Of a DNA stretch of 41,573 nucleotides, positions 1-7,490 are shown in pieces. Under the pieces are notes generated by a model that made no database searches, was not told the DNA's origin, and saw nothing but the letters and a program-made list of their open reading frames with translations. Within the stretch, counting starts at the first letter, position 1. Every line of letters begins with the position of its first letter. The position numbers and the translations under genes are program-made. Source of the stretch: Corynebacterium halotolerans (GTDB taxonomy: Bacteria > Actinomycetota > Actinomycetes > Mycobacteriales > Mycobacteriaceae); the NCBI RefSeq assembly GCF_001056295.1, contig NZ_JVMD01000025.1:1-41573 (forward strand), in the 5' to 3' direction.

Positions 1-2
1 TG

Positions 3-479
3 TGCCAGCACCACCACAACCTCAAGACCAGCAGGCATTGGCATGCGGTGATGCATGAGGATGGGTCGGTGACGTGGTCCGATCACACCGGTGAGGTGCA
101 GGCGACGACGGTGCCGCATGGGCCGATCGCCCACATCAAACGCCAGACCTTCGATCAGCGGGCCACCAGGTTGGCGAAGACCATCCGCGCCGACAATGAA
201 AAGAAGATGCGCGCGGCGGCGGAAGCGCGGGAGGCGATGGACCGGGCCGAGGTTGATGCGGCGTTGCGGGAACACGCCCGACAAACCGCGAAGTATGAGC
301 GTGACATGGCGGAGTTCGTTGCCGGGCCGTTGAATTCACCGGATCCGGTGGTGGCCGGGGATGCGCGGGCGGTGGTCGATGCGGCCGATGATGGGTGGCC
401 GGGCCTGGGCGACACGGAGCCGGCGTCGGTGCCCGAGGCGCCGCGGCCGTTGGGGCCGGACCCCACGGTGCCGTTTTGA
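3..479 (+). CDS. HNH endonuclease, DUF222 family, C-terminal part
   Basis: The reading frame is open to the left edge, so the gene starts outside the window. The first codons give CQHHHNLKTSRHW, the end of an HNH nuclease motif with clustered histidines and the final His/Asn region. After it comes a region typical of the tail of actinobacterial DUF222/HNH proteins (HWHAVMHEDGSVTW, then PHGPIAH), a charged helical stretch and a Pro-rich end finishing in VPF. These proteins are multicopy in Corynebacterium and Mycobacterium genomes and their biological role is poorly known; DNA cleavage is assumed from the HNH motif. The ATG at 48 is internal to the gene. Nothing downstream on this strand looks co-transcribed. 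Confidence 0.85.
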   Translation, partial: CQHHHNLKTSRHWHAVMHEDGSVTWSDHTGEVQATTVPHGPIAHIKRQTFDQRATRLAKTIRADNEKKMRAAAEAREAMDRAEVDAALREHARQTAKYERDMAEFVAGPLNSPDPVVAGDARAVVDAADDGWPGLGDTEPASVPEAPRPLGPDPTVPF

Positions 480-575
480 TGGGGCGCCTGCTGGTGCCGT
501 GCTGGTGGAGCCACTTGAAGGGGCCGTTCGAATGGCTCCCTTATGGCGGTGGCGCTTTGATGGTGCCGTTTTGAA
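467..575 (+). repeat. Degenerate short repeats after the HNH gene
   Basis: The 13-mer ggtgccgttttga occurs exactly at 467-479 (it contains the stop codon of the HNH gene) and again at 562-574. Between them are decayed versions (ggtgccgtgctgg near 494, ggggccgttcgaa near 520, ggtggcgctttga near 549). Read in one frame they encode a repeating Phe-Asp-Gly-Ala / Leu-Glu-Gly-Ala pattern. This looks like a duplicated gene tail that has drifted. No gene is seen in 480-619 otherwise. Confidence 0.5.
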
Positions 576-619
576 GGAGGTGTTTTGACCTGGCCATTCC
601 AGGGCGAAAAGAAGGCGGA

Positions 620-1603
620 CTACCCGTGCAGTCGGTCCAGGCGAGCGTTGATGTCGCCGGCCAGGGCCTCGGCGGTTCCGTCGGGGACGACGAACGTCCA
701 ACTCGTGCCGGTGGTGTCGATGTCGAGCGCTTCGCCCGACCGCGACGCTACGGCGACTCGCTTGCCACGCGTGCCGGGGAACGACACCGTCCGAATGCCG
801 ACGCCTCCCGAATCGCCCCAGTCGTACGTCGCGGGGCGCGCGGCGGTGATCGTGTCCAGGGGAATGGTCTCACCGAGCAACGCGCGGAACCGCACCGCAT
901 CATCATCGACCCGCAGGCGCACGACATACGTCTGTGCGAGATAAAAGGTGCTGAGCAAGAGAATCAGGAACAACGCCGTGGACAACAGCAACGACGTCAC
1001 CGCTCCGACCAGCCACACGACCACGAAGATCTTCATCCCCGTCGACGTCACCGTCCGCACCGGTTCGCCGCGGGGACCGCGGGGGAGCGACGGATCGGGG
1101 GCCGAATCGGCGGTGGAGGCCGGCGCCGGCGGAATCAACCGGGCGGTCACCGCGCCGACGACCAGTCCGGCGAACGTGCCGATGATCATCCACGCGGAAC
1201 CGATCACCGTGCCTTCCGCCGACGCGAGCCCCAACTGCGGCGCCAACGTGTCCGGAACGATTCCCGCCATGAACCCGGCGAACACCGGCGCCCCGGGGCC
1301 AAGGCTGCGGCGCATGATCCGCGGATGCCGCCGCCACGACCCGAACAAACCGAAAAACAGCACCATCGGCAGCGGCACCACGACCAGGACGGCAAGTATC
1401 CCCGCCAATCCGCCGAAACCATCGGCCTCGCCGCCGGCGCCGAAATGCACTGCGATCCGATCCGGCAGCTCACCCCGCACGGACAGCGCCCAACCGACGG
1501 CGGCGGCCACGGCGAGCACGGGCGCGGCCACGAAACCCGCCAACCCGATCGGTTCCCATCGGCCGGTCGGGGCACCACGTCGGGGCGTCGTAAAGCGATC
1601 CAT
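620..1603 (-). CDS. DUF1648-domain membrane protein
   Basis: A 327-residue integral membrane protein. Near residues 12-35 there is a first hydrophobic helix (FVAAPVLAVAAAVGWAL), followed by the DUF1648 signature LPDRIAVHFGAGGEADGFG, then further hydrophobic segments (ILAVLVVVPLPMVLFFGLF; WMIIGTFAGLVVGAV; a pair around VVVWLVGAVTSLLLSTALFLILLL). The last ~110 residues form a soluble domain resembling a PH-like or DUF5808-type tail. Function is not known; DUF1648 proteins include SdpI-type immunity proteins, but that role cannot be inferred here. The ATG at 1603 (MDRFTTPRR) was chosen because the upstream in-frame sequence reads as non-coding and lies in the rplS promoter region. It is divergent from rplS. 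A GTG two codons further upstream is an alternative start. Confidence 0.75.
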   Translation of the reverse strand: MDRFTTPRRGAPTGRWEPIGLAGFVAAPVLAVAAAVGWALSVRGELPDRIAVHFGAGGEADGFGGLAGILAVLVVVPLPMVLFFGLFGSWRRHPRIMRRSLGPGAPVFAGFMAGIVPDTLAPQLGLASAEGTVIGSAWMIIGTFAGLVVGAVTARLIPPAPASTADSAPDPSLPRGPRGEPVRTVTSTGMKIFVVVWLVGAVTSLLLSTALFLILLLSTFYLAQTYVVRLRVDDDAVRFRALLGETIPLDTITAARPATYDWGDSGGVGIRTVSFPGTRGKRVAVASRSGEALDIDTTGTSWTFVVPDGTAEALAGDINARLDRLHG

Positions 1604-1669
1604 GTCCCACACGATGCCCGAACCTCCGCCAACCGGGCGGGATTTGGCCCCGACCTGCGGTTCGTGGCA

Positions 1670-1675
1670 TACTGT
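1670..1675 (+). promoter_or_regulatory. -10 element of rplS promoter and structured leader
   Basis: TACTGT in the context ggcatactgtgcc is the best -10 in the gap between the DUF1648 gene and rplS; no -35 is clear. A start near 1683 would give a leader of about 145 bases. The leader holds the 12-base perfect palindrome ccgtcgcgacgg (1721-1732) and other G+C-rich pairing arms, and ends in aggaaaccaattcc before the ATG. Confidence 0.45.
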
Positions 1676-1826
1676 GCCGGTTGATCGCGGGTTCACCGCC
1701 CCCGCCACGGGGAAACGGCGTCCGTCGCGACGGCTGATCATGTTTCGGGCACGAACCGGCCGAGCGCCCCGAGGGGAAGAGCCGCCAGGGTCCTCTGTCC
1801 AGCACAGTAGATAGGAAACCAATTCC

Positions 1827-2168
1827 ATGAACATTCTCGACAAGGTTGATGCCGCGTCGCTCCGCGACGACATTCCCGACTTCCGCGCCGGTGACACGGT
1901 CGAGGTCAACGTGAAGATCGTCGAGGGCAAGACCGAGCGCATCCAGATGTTCAAGGGCGTCGTGATCCGCCGCCAGGGCGGCGGCATCCGCGAGACCTTC
2001 ACCGTCCGCAAGATCTCGTTCGGCATCGGCGTCGAGCGCACCTTCCCGGTCCACTCCCCGAACATCGACTCCATCAACGTCGTGTTCCGCGGTGACGTCC
2101 GTCGCGCCAAGCTGTACTACCTGCGCAACCTGCGCGGCAAGGCCGCCCGCATCAAGGAGAAGCGCTAA
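1827..2168 (+). CDS. rplS: 50S ribosomal protein L19
   Basis: A 113-residue protein, the usual length for bL19. It is a near-consensus member: [16 protein letters not shown], then the [14 protein letters not shown] core, the FTVRKIS segment, [11 protein letters not shown] and the basic tail [26 protein letters not shown] end. L19 sits at the interface between 30S and 50S subunits and helps form an intersubunit bridge. The ATG at 1827 begins the conserved N-terminus. It appears to be transcribed alone: it has its own promoter and leader upstream and a strong hairpin terminator downstream at 2208-2250. Confidence 0.98.
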   Translation: MNILDKVDAASLRDDIPDFRAGDTVEVNVKIVEGKTERIQMFKGVVIRRQGGGIRETFTVRKISFGIGVERTFPVHSPNIDSINVVFRGDVRRAKLYYLRNLRGKAARIKEKR

Positions 2169-2207
2169 GCGCCCGGAGCCTTTTCGCTCCTGCTCCGTTT
2201 CGCTTTG

Positions 2208-2250
2208 CGACGGCGCCGGTCCCACCCCGACGGTGGGCCCGGCGCCGTCG
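2208..2250 (+). terminator. Hairpin terminator after rplS
   Basis: A 12-bp perfect stem (cgacggcgccgg at 2208-2219 with ccggcgccgtcg at 2239-2250) encloses a second perfect 6-bp stem (cccacc 2221-2226, ggtggg 2232-2237) with loop ccgac; a single t/c mismatch separates them. It lies 40 bases after the rplS stop and ends before the lepB promoter. No long T run follows, as is common in high-G+C actinobacteria. Confidence 0.8.
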
Positions 2251-2292
2251 GCGTTTCGCGCGCGGCAACGCGGCCCCCTCCGGTCCGGCGCG

Positions 2293-2298
2293 TATAGT
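2293..2298 (+). promoter_or_regulatory. -10 element of lepB, leaderless start
   Basis: TATAGT ends 8 bases before the ATG at 2307, so transcription is expected to begin at or within a base or two of the start codon. This supports ATG 2307 over the in-frame GTG at 2301, which would lie between the -10 and the predicted start site. Confidence 0.65.
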
Positions 2299-2306
2299 TC
2301 GTGGGC

Positions 2307-3131
2307 ATGAGCGAGGACGAAGCCACCACCGGGCGGACCTGGAGGCCTTCGGGGCGCCGCGAGGACGAGCCCCGGCCCCGCGAACGCGAACCCGAGGCCG
2401 TGACCGAGGCCGACGAAGGGGAAGAGAAGCGGCAGACGCCGTGGTTCATCGAGATCCCGATCATCATCGTCATCGCGCTGCTGATTTCCGTGGGCGTGCA
2501 GACGTTCGTGGGCCGCGTGTACCTGATCCCCTCGGAGTCGATGGAGCCGACGCTGCACGGCTGCCAGGGCTGCACTGGCGACCGGATCTGGGTGGACAAG
2601 CTGAGCTACCGGTTCTCCGACCCGGAGCCGGGCGACGTCCTGGTGTTCAACGGCCCGCCGTCGTGGGACGACTCGTTCGTCAACCACCGCTCCCCGAACC
2701 CGGTGGTCAATTCGCTGCAGACGCTGGGCAGTTGGATCGGCGTCGTCGCGCCGAATGAAAACGCGCTGGTCAAGCGCGTCATCGCGACCGGCGGGCAGAC
2801 GGTGCAGTGCCGTGAGGGTGACCCCGGGATCATGGTCGACGGCAAGCTCGTCGACGAATCCTTCACCCTGGCCCCGCCGCAGAACCCGATCGACCCGACC
2901 ACGGGCTCGGAGGCGTGCGGCGGCCCCTTCTTCGGCCCCGTCACCATCCCGGCCGATCACCTGTGGATGATGGGCGACAACCGCACCAACTCCCTCGACT
3001 CCCGCTACCACCTCGGCGACGAGTTCCAGGGCTCCGTGCCGGTGGCCAACGTGGTGGGCAAGGTCCAGGCGATCATCCTGCCGTTCAGCCGCATCGGCGG
3101 CGTCGATGACCCGGACATCCAGGGCAAGTAG
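2307..3131 (+). CDS. lepB: Signal peptidase I
   Basis: A 274-residue type I signal peptidase that removes signal peptides from proteins exported by Sec and Tat. Residues 1-45 are a charged cytoplasmic region; one membrane helix follows at about 49-69 ([20 protein letters not shown]). The catalytic serine is Ser78 in [10 protein letters not shown], the general-base lysine is in [11 protein letters not shown], and the [12 protein letters not shown] box is intact near the C-terminus. A Cys pair follows the serine box ([15 protein letters not shown]), as I recall from mycobacterial LepB, and there is the usual actinobacterial insertion before the lysine box. The 3' end overlaps the proposed rnhB start by 26 bases, so the two are probably co-transcribed. 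Confidence 0.95.
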   Translation: MSEDEATTGRTWRPSGRREDEPRPREREPEAVTEADEGEEKRQTPWFIEIPIIIVIALLISVGVQTFVGRVYLIPSESMEPTLHGCQGCTGDRIWVDKLSYRFSDPEPGDVLVFNGPPSWDDSFVNHRSPNPVVNSLQTLGSWIGVVAPNENALVKRVIATGGQTVQCREGDPGIMVDGKLVDESFTLAPPQNPIDPTTGSEACGGPFFGPVTIPADHLWMMGDNRTNSLDSRYHLGDEFQGSVPVANVVGKVQAIILPFSRIGGVDDPDIQGK

Positions 3132-3852
3132 CGCCGACCGTCCCGCGCTGCTCGACGACCTGCCGCGACCGGCGCTGCGCAGGCTCGCGCAGGACCGGAT
3201 GTTCGAGGTCGCGCTGGACTCCCGCGGGTTCGGGCCGGTCGCCGGCGTCGACGAGGCGGGCCGCGGCGCGTGCGCGGGGCCGATCGTCATCGCGGCGTGC
3301 ATCCTGCCGCGCCGCACGATCCCGGAACTCGCCGCCCTGACCGATTCGAAGGCGCTGTCGCCGGCGGCCCGCGATCGCCTGTTCCCGCTGATCCATCGCT
3401 TTGCGACGGCCGTGTCCACCGTCGTCATCCCCGCCGCCGAGATCGACGCGCTGGGCATCCAGCACGCGAACGTTTCGGGGATGCGGAGGGCCGTCGAAAA
3501 GCTCGACGCCCCGGCCGGGTACGTGCTCACCGACGCGATGAAGGTGCCCGGCCTGCCGGCGCCCCACCTGCCGATGATCGGGGGCGACGCGGCGGCCCGA
3601 TGCATCGCCGCCGCGAGTGTCGTCGCCAAAGTGACCAGGGACCGCATTATGTTTGACCTCGACGAGCAATTGCCGGGCTACGGCCTGGCGGCCCACAAGG
3701 GCTACGGCACCGCCGCGCACATGGCCGCGGTGGAGCTGCTCGGCGCGAGCCGGGAACACCGGAGAAGCTACGCCAACGTGGCGGCGGCGCACCGTCGCCA
3801 CCGCAGGACAGACGCAATGGAAGACCGAACCGCAACCGAGGGGAGACGCTGA
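3106..3852 (+). CDS. rnhB: Ribonuclease HII
   Basis: RNase HII removes ribonucleotides and RNA primers from RNA-DNA hybrids. The conserved active-site motif [12 protein letters not shown] is at about residues 48-59 (Asp49, Glu50); the third acidic residue is in LTDSKALS and the fourth in VLTDAMK. The [21 protein letters not shown] block and the HKGYGTAAH block are also present. The ATG at 3106 lies inside lepB and gives a 248-residue protein; an in-frame ATG at 3199 (MFEVALDS) would give a shorter one starting 18 residues before the active-site motif. I kept the longer start because the segment [11 protein letters not shown] fits the family N-terminus. It is followed after one base by the DUF2469 gene. 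Confidence 0.95.
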   Translation: MTRTSRASSADRPALLDDLPRPALRRLAQDRMFEVALDSRGFGPVAGVDEAGRGACAGPIVIAACILPRRTIPELAALTDSKALSPAARDRLFPLIHRFATAVSTVVIPAAEIDALGIQHANVSGMRRAVEKLDAPAGYVLTDAMKVPGLPAPHLPMIGGDAAARCIAAASVVAKVTRDRIMFDLDEQLPGYGLAAHKGYGTAAHMAAVELLGASREHRRSYANVAAAHRRHRRTDAMEDRTATEGRR

Positions 3853-3853
3853 C

Positions 3854-4159
3854 GTGAGCGCCGAAGATCTGGACAACTACGAGGCCGAAGTCGAGCTGTC
3901 CCTCTACAAGGAATACCGCGACGTGGTCAGCCAGTTCGCCTACGTCGTGGAGACGGAGCGCCGCTTCTACCTGGCCAACGCCGTGGAGCTGATCCCGCAC
4001 AACTCCGGCGGCGAGGTGTACTTCGAGCTGCGGATGTCCGACGCATGGGTGTGGGACATGTACCGTCCCGCGCGGTTCGTGAGGTACGTCCGCGTGATCA
4101 CCTTCAAGGACGTCAACATCGAGGAGCTGGACAAACCCGACCTGCGGCTTCCCGAGTAG
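3854..4159 (+). CDS. DUF2469 family protein
   Basis: A short acidic protein of 101 residues starting at GTG 3854, with a purine-rich ribosome-binding site (gaggggagacg) overlapping the end of rnhB. The sequence (SAEDLDNYEAEVELSLYKEY, DVVSQFAYVVETERRFYLAN, VYFELRMSDAWVWDMYRPAR, FVRYVRVITFKDVNIEEL) is a recognisable DUF2469 member, a family that to my knowledge accompanies rnhB throughout the actinobacteria. There are no membrane segments. The function is unknown. Its location right behind rnhB and before a perfect terminator indicates the end of the lepB-rnhB-DUF2469 operon. Confidence 0.9.
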   Translation: MSAEDLDNYEAEVELSLYKEYRDVVSQFAYVVETERRFYLANAVELIPHNSGGEVYFELRMSDAWVWDMYRPARFVRYVRVITFKDVNIEELDKPDLRLPE

Positions 4160-4199
4160 GAACCGTTCATCCACAGGCCCCGATCCATCCACGGATCCC

Positions 4200-4229
4200 G
4201 CCCGCCGGCGCCCCCGCCGGCGGGCTTTT
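4200..4229 (+). terminator. Intrinsic terminator after the DUF2469 gene
   Basis: A perfect 10-bp stem (gcccgccggc 4200-4209 with gccggcgggc 4216-4225), loop gccccc, followed directly by tttt. This is the most canonical intrinsic terminator in the window and closes the lepB-rnhB operon. Confidence 0.92.
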
Positions 4230-4256
4230 CCGTGCCCGCCGCCGCATGGTCGGGGC

Positions 4257-4616
4257 GTGAACGAAAAGACGAATCGGGACCTCGGCCACGAAGGCGAGGT
4301 CGCAGCGATGGCATATCTGGCGGGGCGGGGGATGGAGCTCATCGGGGCGAACATCCGGGTGGGCAGGGATGAACTCGACGCCGTTTTCGCCGACGGCGAC
4401 GCGGTGGTCGTGGTGGAGGTCAAGACCCGCTCGACGCCGATGATGGGCGGGGGACTGGAGGCGGTGACGCCGGCGAAGATGCGCTCGCTGCGCAGGGGCG
4501 TCGCCCGGTGGTTGCGCGAGACCGGCAGAACCTGCGACCACGTGCGTTTCGACGTCGTCGACGTCGTCCCGGTTCCCGGGGACCTGGCGATCCAGTGGTT
4601 CCGGGATGTGGCGTAG
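4257..4616 (+). CDS. yraN: UPF0102 / YraN family nuclease-like protein
   Basis: A 119-residue protein of the YraN (UPF0102) family, which has a restriction-endonuclease-like fold. Conserved elements: GHEGEVAAMAYLAGRGMELI at the start, then RVGRDELDAVFADGDAVVVV, followed by VEVKTRS, matching the E...D...ExK arrangement of PD-(D/E)xK nucleases. Activity is not established for the family. Start is GTG 4257; CATGGT at 4245-4250, six bases upstream, may be a weak -10 for a leaderless transcript. The stop codon is directly followed by the ATG of comM, so yraN, comM and dprA form one operon, an arrangement linked to DNA uptake and processing. Confidence 0.92.
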   Translation: MNEKTNRDLGHEGEVAAMAYLAGRGMELIGANIRVGRDELDAVFADGDAVVVVEVKTRSTPMMGGGLEAVTPAKMRSLRRGVARWLRETGRTCDHVRFDVVDVVPVPGDLAIQWFRDVA

Positions 4617-6158
4617 ATGAGCGTCGGGCGTGCGCTGTCGGTGGCGCTGCAGGGGTTGGACGGGGTCGTCGTCGAGGTGGAGGCCGACGTGGGGCGGGGA
4701 TTGCCGGGCATGCACATCGGCGGGCTGGGCGATGCGGCGGTGGCCGAGGCAAGGGACCGGGTGCGCACCGCGGCGGTGAACTCGGGGCTGACGTGGCCGC
4801 GGACGAAGGTGGTGGTCTCTATGTCGCCGGCGAGCCTGCGCAAGCACGGGTCCGCGTTCGACCTGGCCATCGTGTGCGCGGTGCTGTCCGCCGGGCTCGA
4901 CGCGGAAGACGAGGCGCGCGGCAGGCTCGAGCGGACCGCGCTGCTCGGCGAGGTCGGGCTCGACGGTGCGGTGCGGCCGGTCCAGGGGATCCTGCCGGCG
5001 GTCATGGCCGCGCGGGATGCGGGGCTGCGGTGGGTGGTGGTGCCGACGGGCAACCTCGGGGAAGCCGCGTTGGTCGGGGGAATCGCCGTGGGCGGGGTGT
5101 CCACTCTGGCTCAGCTGTGGCGATGGGCGCTGACGGGGGAAGGCGTGGATGCGGCGGACGGGGAGCCGCGGGGCGTCGTCAAGCGGGACCAGCCGGACAT
5201 GCGGGACATCCACGGCCAGGAGGATGCGCGGCGGGCGCTCGAGGTCGTCGCCGCCGGCGGGCACCATCTGTTCCTGTCGGGCCCGCCGGGGACGGGCAAG
5301 TCGATGCTCGCCGCGCGGCTGCCGGGGATACTCCCGCCGCTGGCGGAGGCCGAGGCGCTGGAGGTCACGGCGGTGCATTCGGTGTCGGGGCGGATGGGCG
5401 CGCACGACGGCGGGCTGATCGCGCACCCGCCGTTCGTGGCGCCGCACCACACGGTGAGCGCGGCGTCGCTGCTGGGCGGGGGATCCGGCATGCCGCGCCC
5501 GGGGGCGATGAGCATGGCCCACGGAGGGGTGCTGTTCCTCGACGAGGTCACGCTCATGCCGGCGCGGGTGCTCGACGCGCTGCGCACGCCGCTGGAACGC
5601 GGCGAGGTGACGCTGCTGAGGTCGCGGCACCAGGTGCGCTACCCGTGCCGCGTGCAGCTGGTGATGGCCGCCAACCCGTGCCCGTGCGGGGCCGCCGAAC
5701 CCGAGGAATGCATCTGCGCGCCGGGCGTGCGGCGCAGGCACATGGCGGCGGTGTCGGGTCCATTGCGCGACCGCATCGACGTGCAGCTGTCCATCCACCC
5801 GCGGCACTCGGTGGTGCGGCCGGAACCGGGGGAGGAATCGGCGGCGATCCGCGAACGCGTCATCGCCGCGAGGCAGCGGGGGCGGGCCCGTTGGGAGGCG
5901 ATGGGCGTCGAGGGGGCCGTGGCCAACTCGGCCGTGCCGGGGCCGGTGCTGCGCAGGCGGGCCCCGGCCGACGACGCGGGGATGGCGTACCTGGAATGCC
6001 GGCTGGCGGAGCGCACGGTCACCCAACGCGGCGTCGACAGGGCGCTGCGGGTGGCGTGGACGTTGGCGGACCTGGGCGAGCGCGACCGGCCGACCCTGGA
6101 GGACGTGGCCGCCGCCTGCGACCTGCATGCGCCCGTGGACGGGGAGGCGGCGGCATGA
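4617..6158 (+). CDS. comM: YifB/ComM family AAA+ ATPase (Mg-chelatase-like)
   Basis: A 513-residue protein with the three-part architecture of the family: an N-terminal Lon-protease-like S5 fold (ALQGLDGVVVEVEADVGRGL...), a central AAA+ Mg-chelatase domain with Walker A GPPGTGKS at about residues 222-229 and Walker B VLFLDEV near 305, and a C-terminal domain. The Cys-rich patch NPCPCG...EECICAP typical of the family follows. In Gram-negative bacteria ComM is a helicase that promotes branch migration in natural transformation; whether this organism is competent cannot be told. It begins immediately after yraN and its stop overlaps the dprA start (ATGA). Confidence 0.95.
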   Translation: MSVGRALSVALQGLDGVVVEVEADVGRGLPGMHIGGLGDAAVAEARDRVRTAAVNSGLTWPRTKVVVSMSPASLRKHGSAFDLAIVCAVLSAGLDAEDEARGRLERTALLGEVGLDGAVRPVQGILPAVMAARDAGLRWVVVPTGNLGEAALVGGIAVGGVSTLAQLWRWALTGEGVDAADGEPRGVVKRDQPDMRDIHGQEDARRALEVVAAGGHHLFLSGPPGTGKSMLAARLPGILPPLAEAEALEVTAVHSVSGRMGAHDGGLIAHPPFVAPHHTVSAASLLGGGSGMPRPGAMSMAHGGVLFLDEVTLMPARVLDALRTPLERGEVTLLRSRHQVRYPCRVQLVMAANPCPCGAAEPEECICAPGVRRRHMAAVSGPLRDRIDVQLSIHPRHSVVRPEPGEESAAIRERVIAARQRGRARWEAMGVEGAVANSAVPGPVLRRRAPADDAGMAYLECRLAERTVTQRGVDRALRVAWTLADLGERDRPTLEDVAAACDLHAPVDGEAAA

Positions 6159-7291
6159 CGCGCCGGGCGTGGGCGTATCTGGCGCGGACGGTGGAGGGGC
6201 CGCACCCGGCGTTGAATGAGCTGCTGGGGAAAGTCGGCCCAGAGGAGGCCGCCGAGCGGATCAAACGGCGCGCGGGATTGCCGCGGGAACTGGCGGGGGC
6301 GACGGAATCCCGCCATCACGTCGATCGGTCCGCCGAGGACCTGGACATCGCCGCCCGCCACGGGTTCCGGCTGGTCGCCCCGGATGACGACGAATGGCCC
6401 GTCGACGCCATCCAGCATTTCCTGGGGTCGACCGCGCCCGGGCCCGAAGCCGCGCCGCCGCATGCGCTGTGGGTGCGCGGGAGCGGGCTGGCCGGGCTTG
6501 TCGACGACTCGGTCGCGATGGTCGGCACCAGGGCCGCGACCTCCTACGGCGTGCGCATGACCGAGCGCCTGGCCGCCGGCGTGGCGCGGGCGGGGGCGAC
6601 GGTGGTCAGCGGCGGGGCGCTGGGCATCGACGCGGTGGCGCACCGGACGGCGCTGGAAGTCGGCGGGCGGACCGTCGTCGTGGCGGCCTGCGGGCCCGGC
6701 GTGGACTACCCGGCGGCGCACGTCGATCTGTTCCGGAGGGTCGGGGACGGGGGAGGGGCCATCGTCACGGAGTACCCGCCGGGCGTCAGGCCGGCGCGCC
6801 ACCGGTTCCTGACCCGCAACCGGCTCGTGGCGGGGCTTACGGGGGCGACGGTGCTCGTGGAGGCGGGGTGGCGGTCGGGGGCCCGCAACACGGCGGCGTG
6901 GGCACGGCACATGAACCGGCCCGTGGGGGCAGTGCCGGGGCCGGCGGCGTCGGCGTCGTCGACGGGCTGCCACGATGCGATCCGGGAAGGCGACGCGGTG
7001 CTGGTCACCGGGCCCGACCACGTGCTCGCGCTGTATCGCGGGGTGGGGTCCGTCGACGAAGACGCGCAGCTGGAGCTCGACTGGGCGGCGGATCCGGTGC
7101 AGTCGCTCGGGCGCAACGAGCTGCGGGTCTACGACGCCACGCCGACGCCGGGCGCCGGAGGCTCGGACACCGCCGCCATCGCGGGTGAGGCGGGGCTGAC
7201 GCTGCCGTTGACCATGCACCTGTTGCTCGCCCTCGAGGGAAAGGGTTTGGTGGTGCGCGACGGCAGCGCGTGGCGGCGGGCGGGCCGCTAA
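6155..7291 (+). CDS. dprA: DNA-processing protein DprA
   Basis: A 378-residue DprA/Smf protein, which loads RecA on incoming single-stranded DNA during transformation. The Rossmann-fold core is intact: MVGTRAATSYGVRMTERLA, SGGALGIDAVAHRTAL, and TEYPPG followed by HRFLTRNRLVAGLTGATVLV. An N-terminal helical region precedes it and a C-terminal winged-helix-like segment (LPLTMHLLLALEGKGLV) follows. The ATG overlaps the comM stop by four bases, so translation is probably coupled. DprA is kept in many bacteria with no known competence. Downstream at 7308-7321 lies a small hairpin (ccatt-ggaa-aatgg) that could be a weak terminator. Confidence 0.95.
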   Translation: MTRRAWAYLARTVEGPHPALNELLGKVGPEEAAERIKRRAGLPRELAGATESRHHVDRSAEDLDIAARHGFRLVAPDDDEWPVDAIQHFLGSTAPGPEAAPPHALWVRGSGLAGLVDDSVAMVGTRAATSYGVRMTERLAAGVARAGATVVSGGALGIDAVAHRTALEVGGRTVVVAACGPGVDYPAAHVDLFRRVGDGGGAIVTEYPPGVRPARHRFLTRNRLVAGLTGATVLVEAGWRSGARNTAAWARHMNRPVGAVPGPAASASSTGCHDAIREGDAVLVTGPDHVLALYRGVGSVDEDAQLELDWAADPVQSLGRNELRVYDATPTPGAGGSDTAAIAGEAGLTLPLTMHLLLALEGKGLVVRDGSAWRRAGR

Positions 7292-7325
7292 AACGGCAGG
7301 GGATAGGCCATTGGAAAATGGGGGG

Positions 7326-7370
7326 TTGCTTTTTCCGTTCCCCTACGTAAGATAGGTCAGGCAAGCCTAA
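7326..7370 (+). promoter_or_regulatory. Promoter with DtxR/IdeR-type iron box
   Basis: TTGCTT (7326-7331), a 16-base spacer and TAAGAT (7348-7353) form a good sigma-A promoter. The 19 bases at 7352-7370 (ataggtcaggcaagcctaa) match the DtxR consensus as I know it (ttaggttaggctaacctaa) at 15 of 19 positions. The box begins within the -10 and covers the predicted start site near 7360, the usual place for iron-dependent repression. The transcript would run toward xerC. Assignment to DtxR is inference from the match. Confidence 0.6.
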
Positions 7371-7372
7371 GG

Positions 7373-7421
7373 GATTGGCCGATACGGGCTGGTAACGGCC
7401 AATCTTCCCGCCAACGGCGGG
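7373..7421 (+). ncRNA. Two-hairpin RNA downstream of the iron-box promoter
   Basis: Two perfect inverted repeats follow the predicted start site near 7360: gattggcc (7373-7380) with ggccaatc (7397-7404), loop 16 bases, and cccgcc (7407-7412) with ggcggg (7416-7421), loop aac. No open frame with a plausible start lies between 7360 and 7436; a GTG at 7437 is in frame with xerC. It could be a 5' leader of xerC or an independent small RNA ending at the second hairpin. Confidence 0.4.
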
Positions 7422-7476
7422 CCGGAAACTGGCGCCGTGTCTTCAGGGGTCGCGGCGACCATCCGGCTCACCGGGG

Positions 7477-7482
7477 TATGGT
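7477..7482 (+). promoter_or_regulatory. -10 element of xerC, leaderless start
   Basis: TATGGT followed by 8 bases and then the ATG at 7491. This indicates a transcript beginning at the start codon, independent of the iron-box promoter further upstream. Confidence 0.55.
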
Positions 7483-7490
7483 TTTGCATC

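Noticed and set aside
4508..6154. In-frame extension of dprA upstream through comM
   Set aside because: The translation is Gly/Arg/Ala-rich shadow of comM; the conserved DprA start is ATG 6155.
7437..7490. Longer xerC start at GTG 7437
   Set aside because: It would place the TATGGT -10 and its predicted start site inside the coding region; the added 18 residues have no family support.
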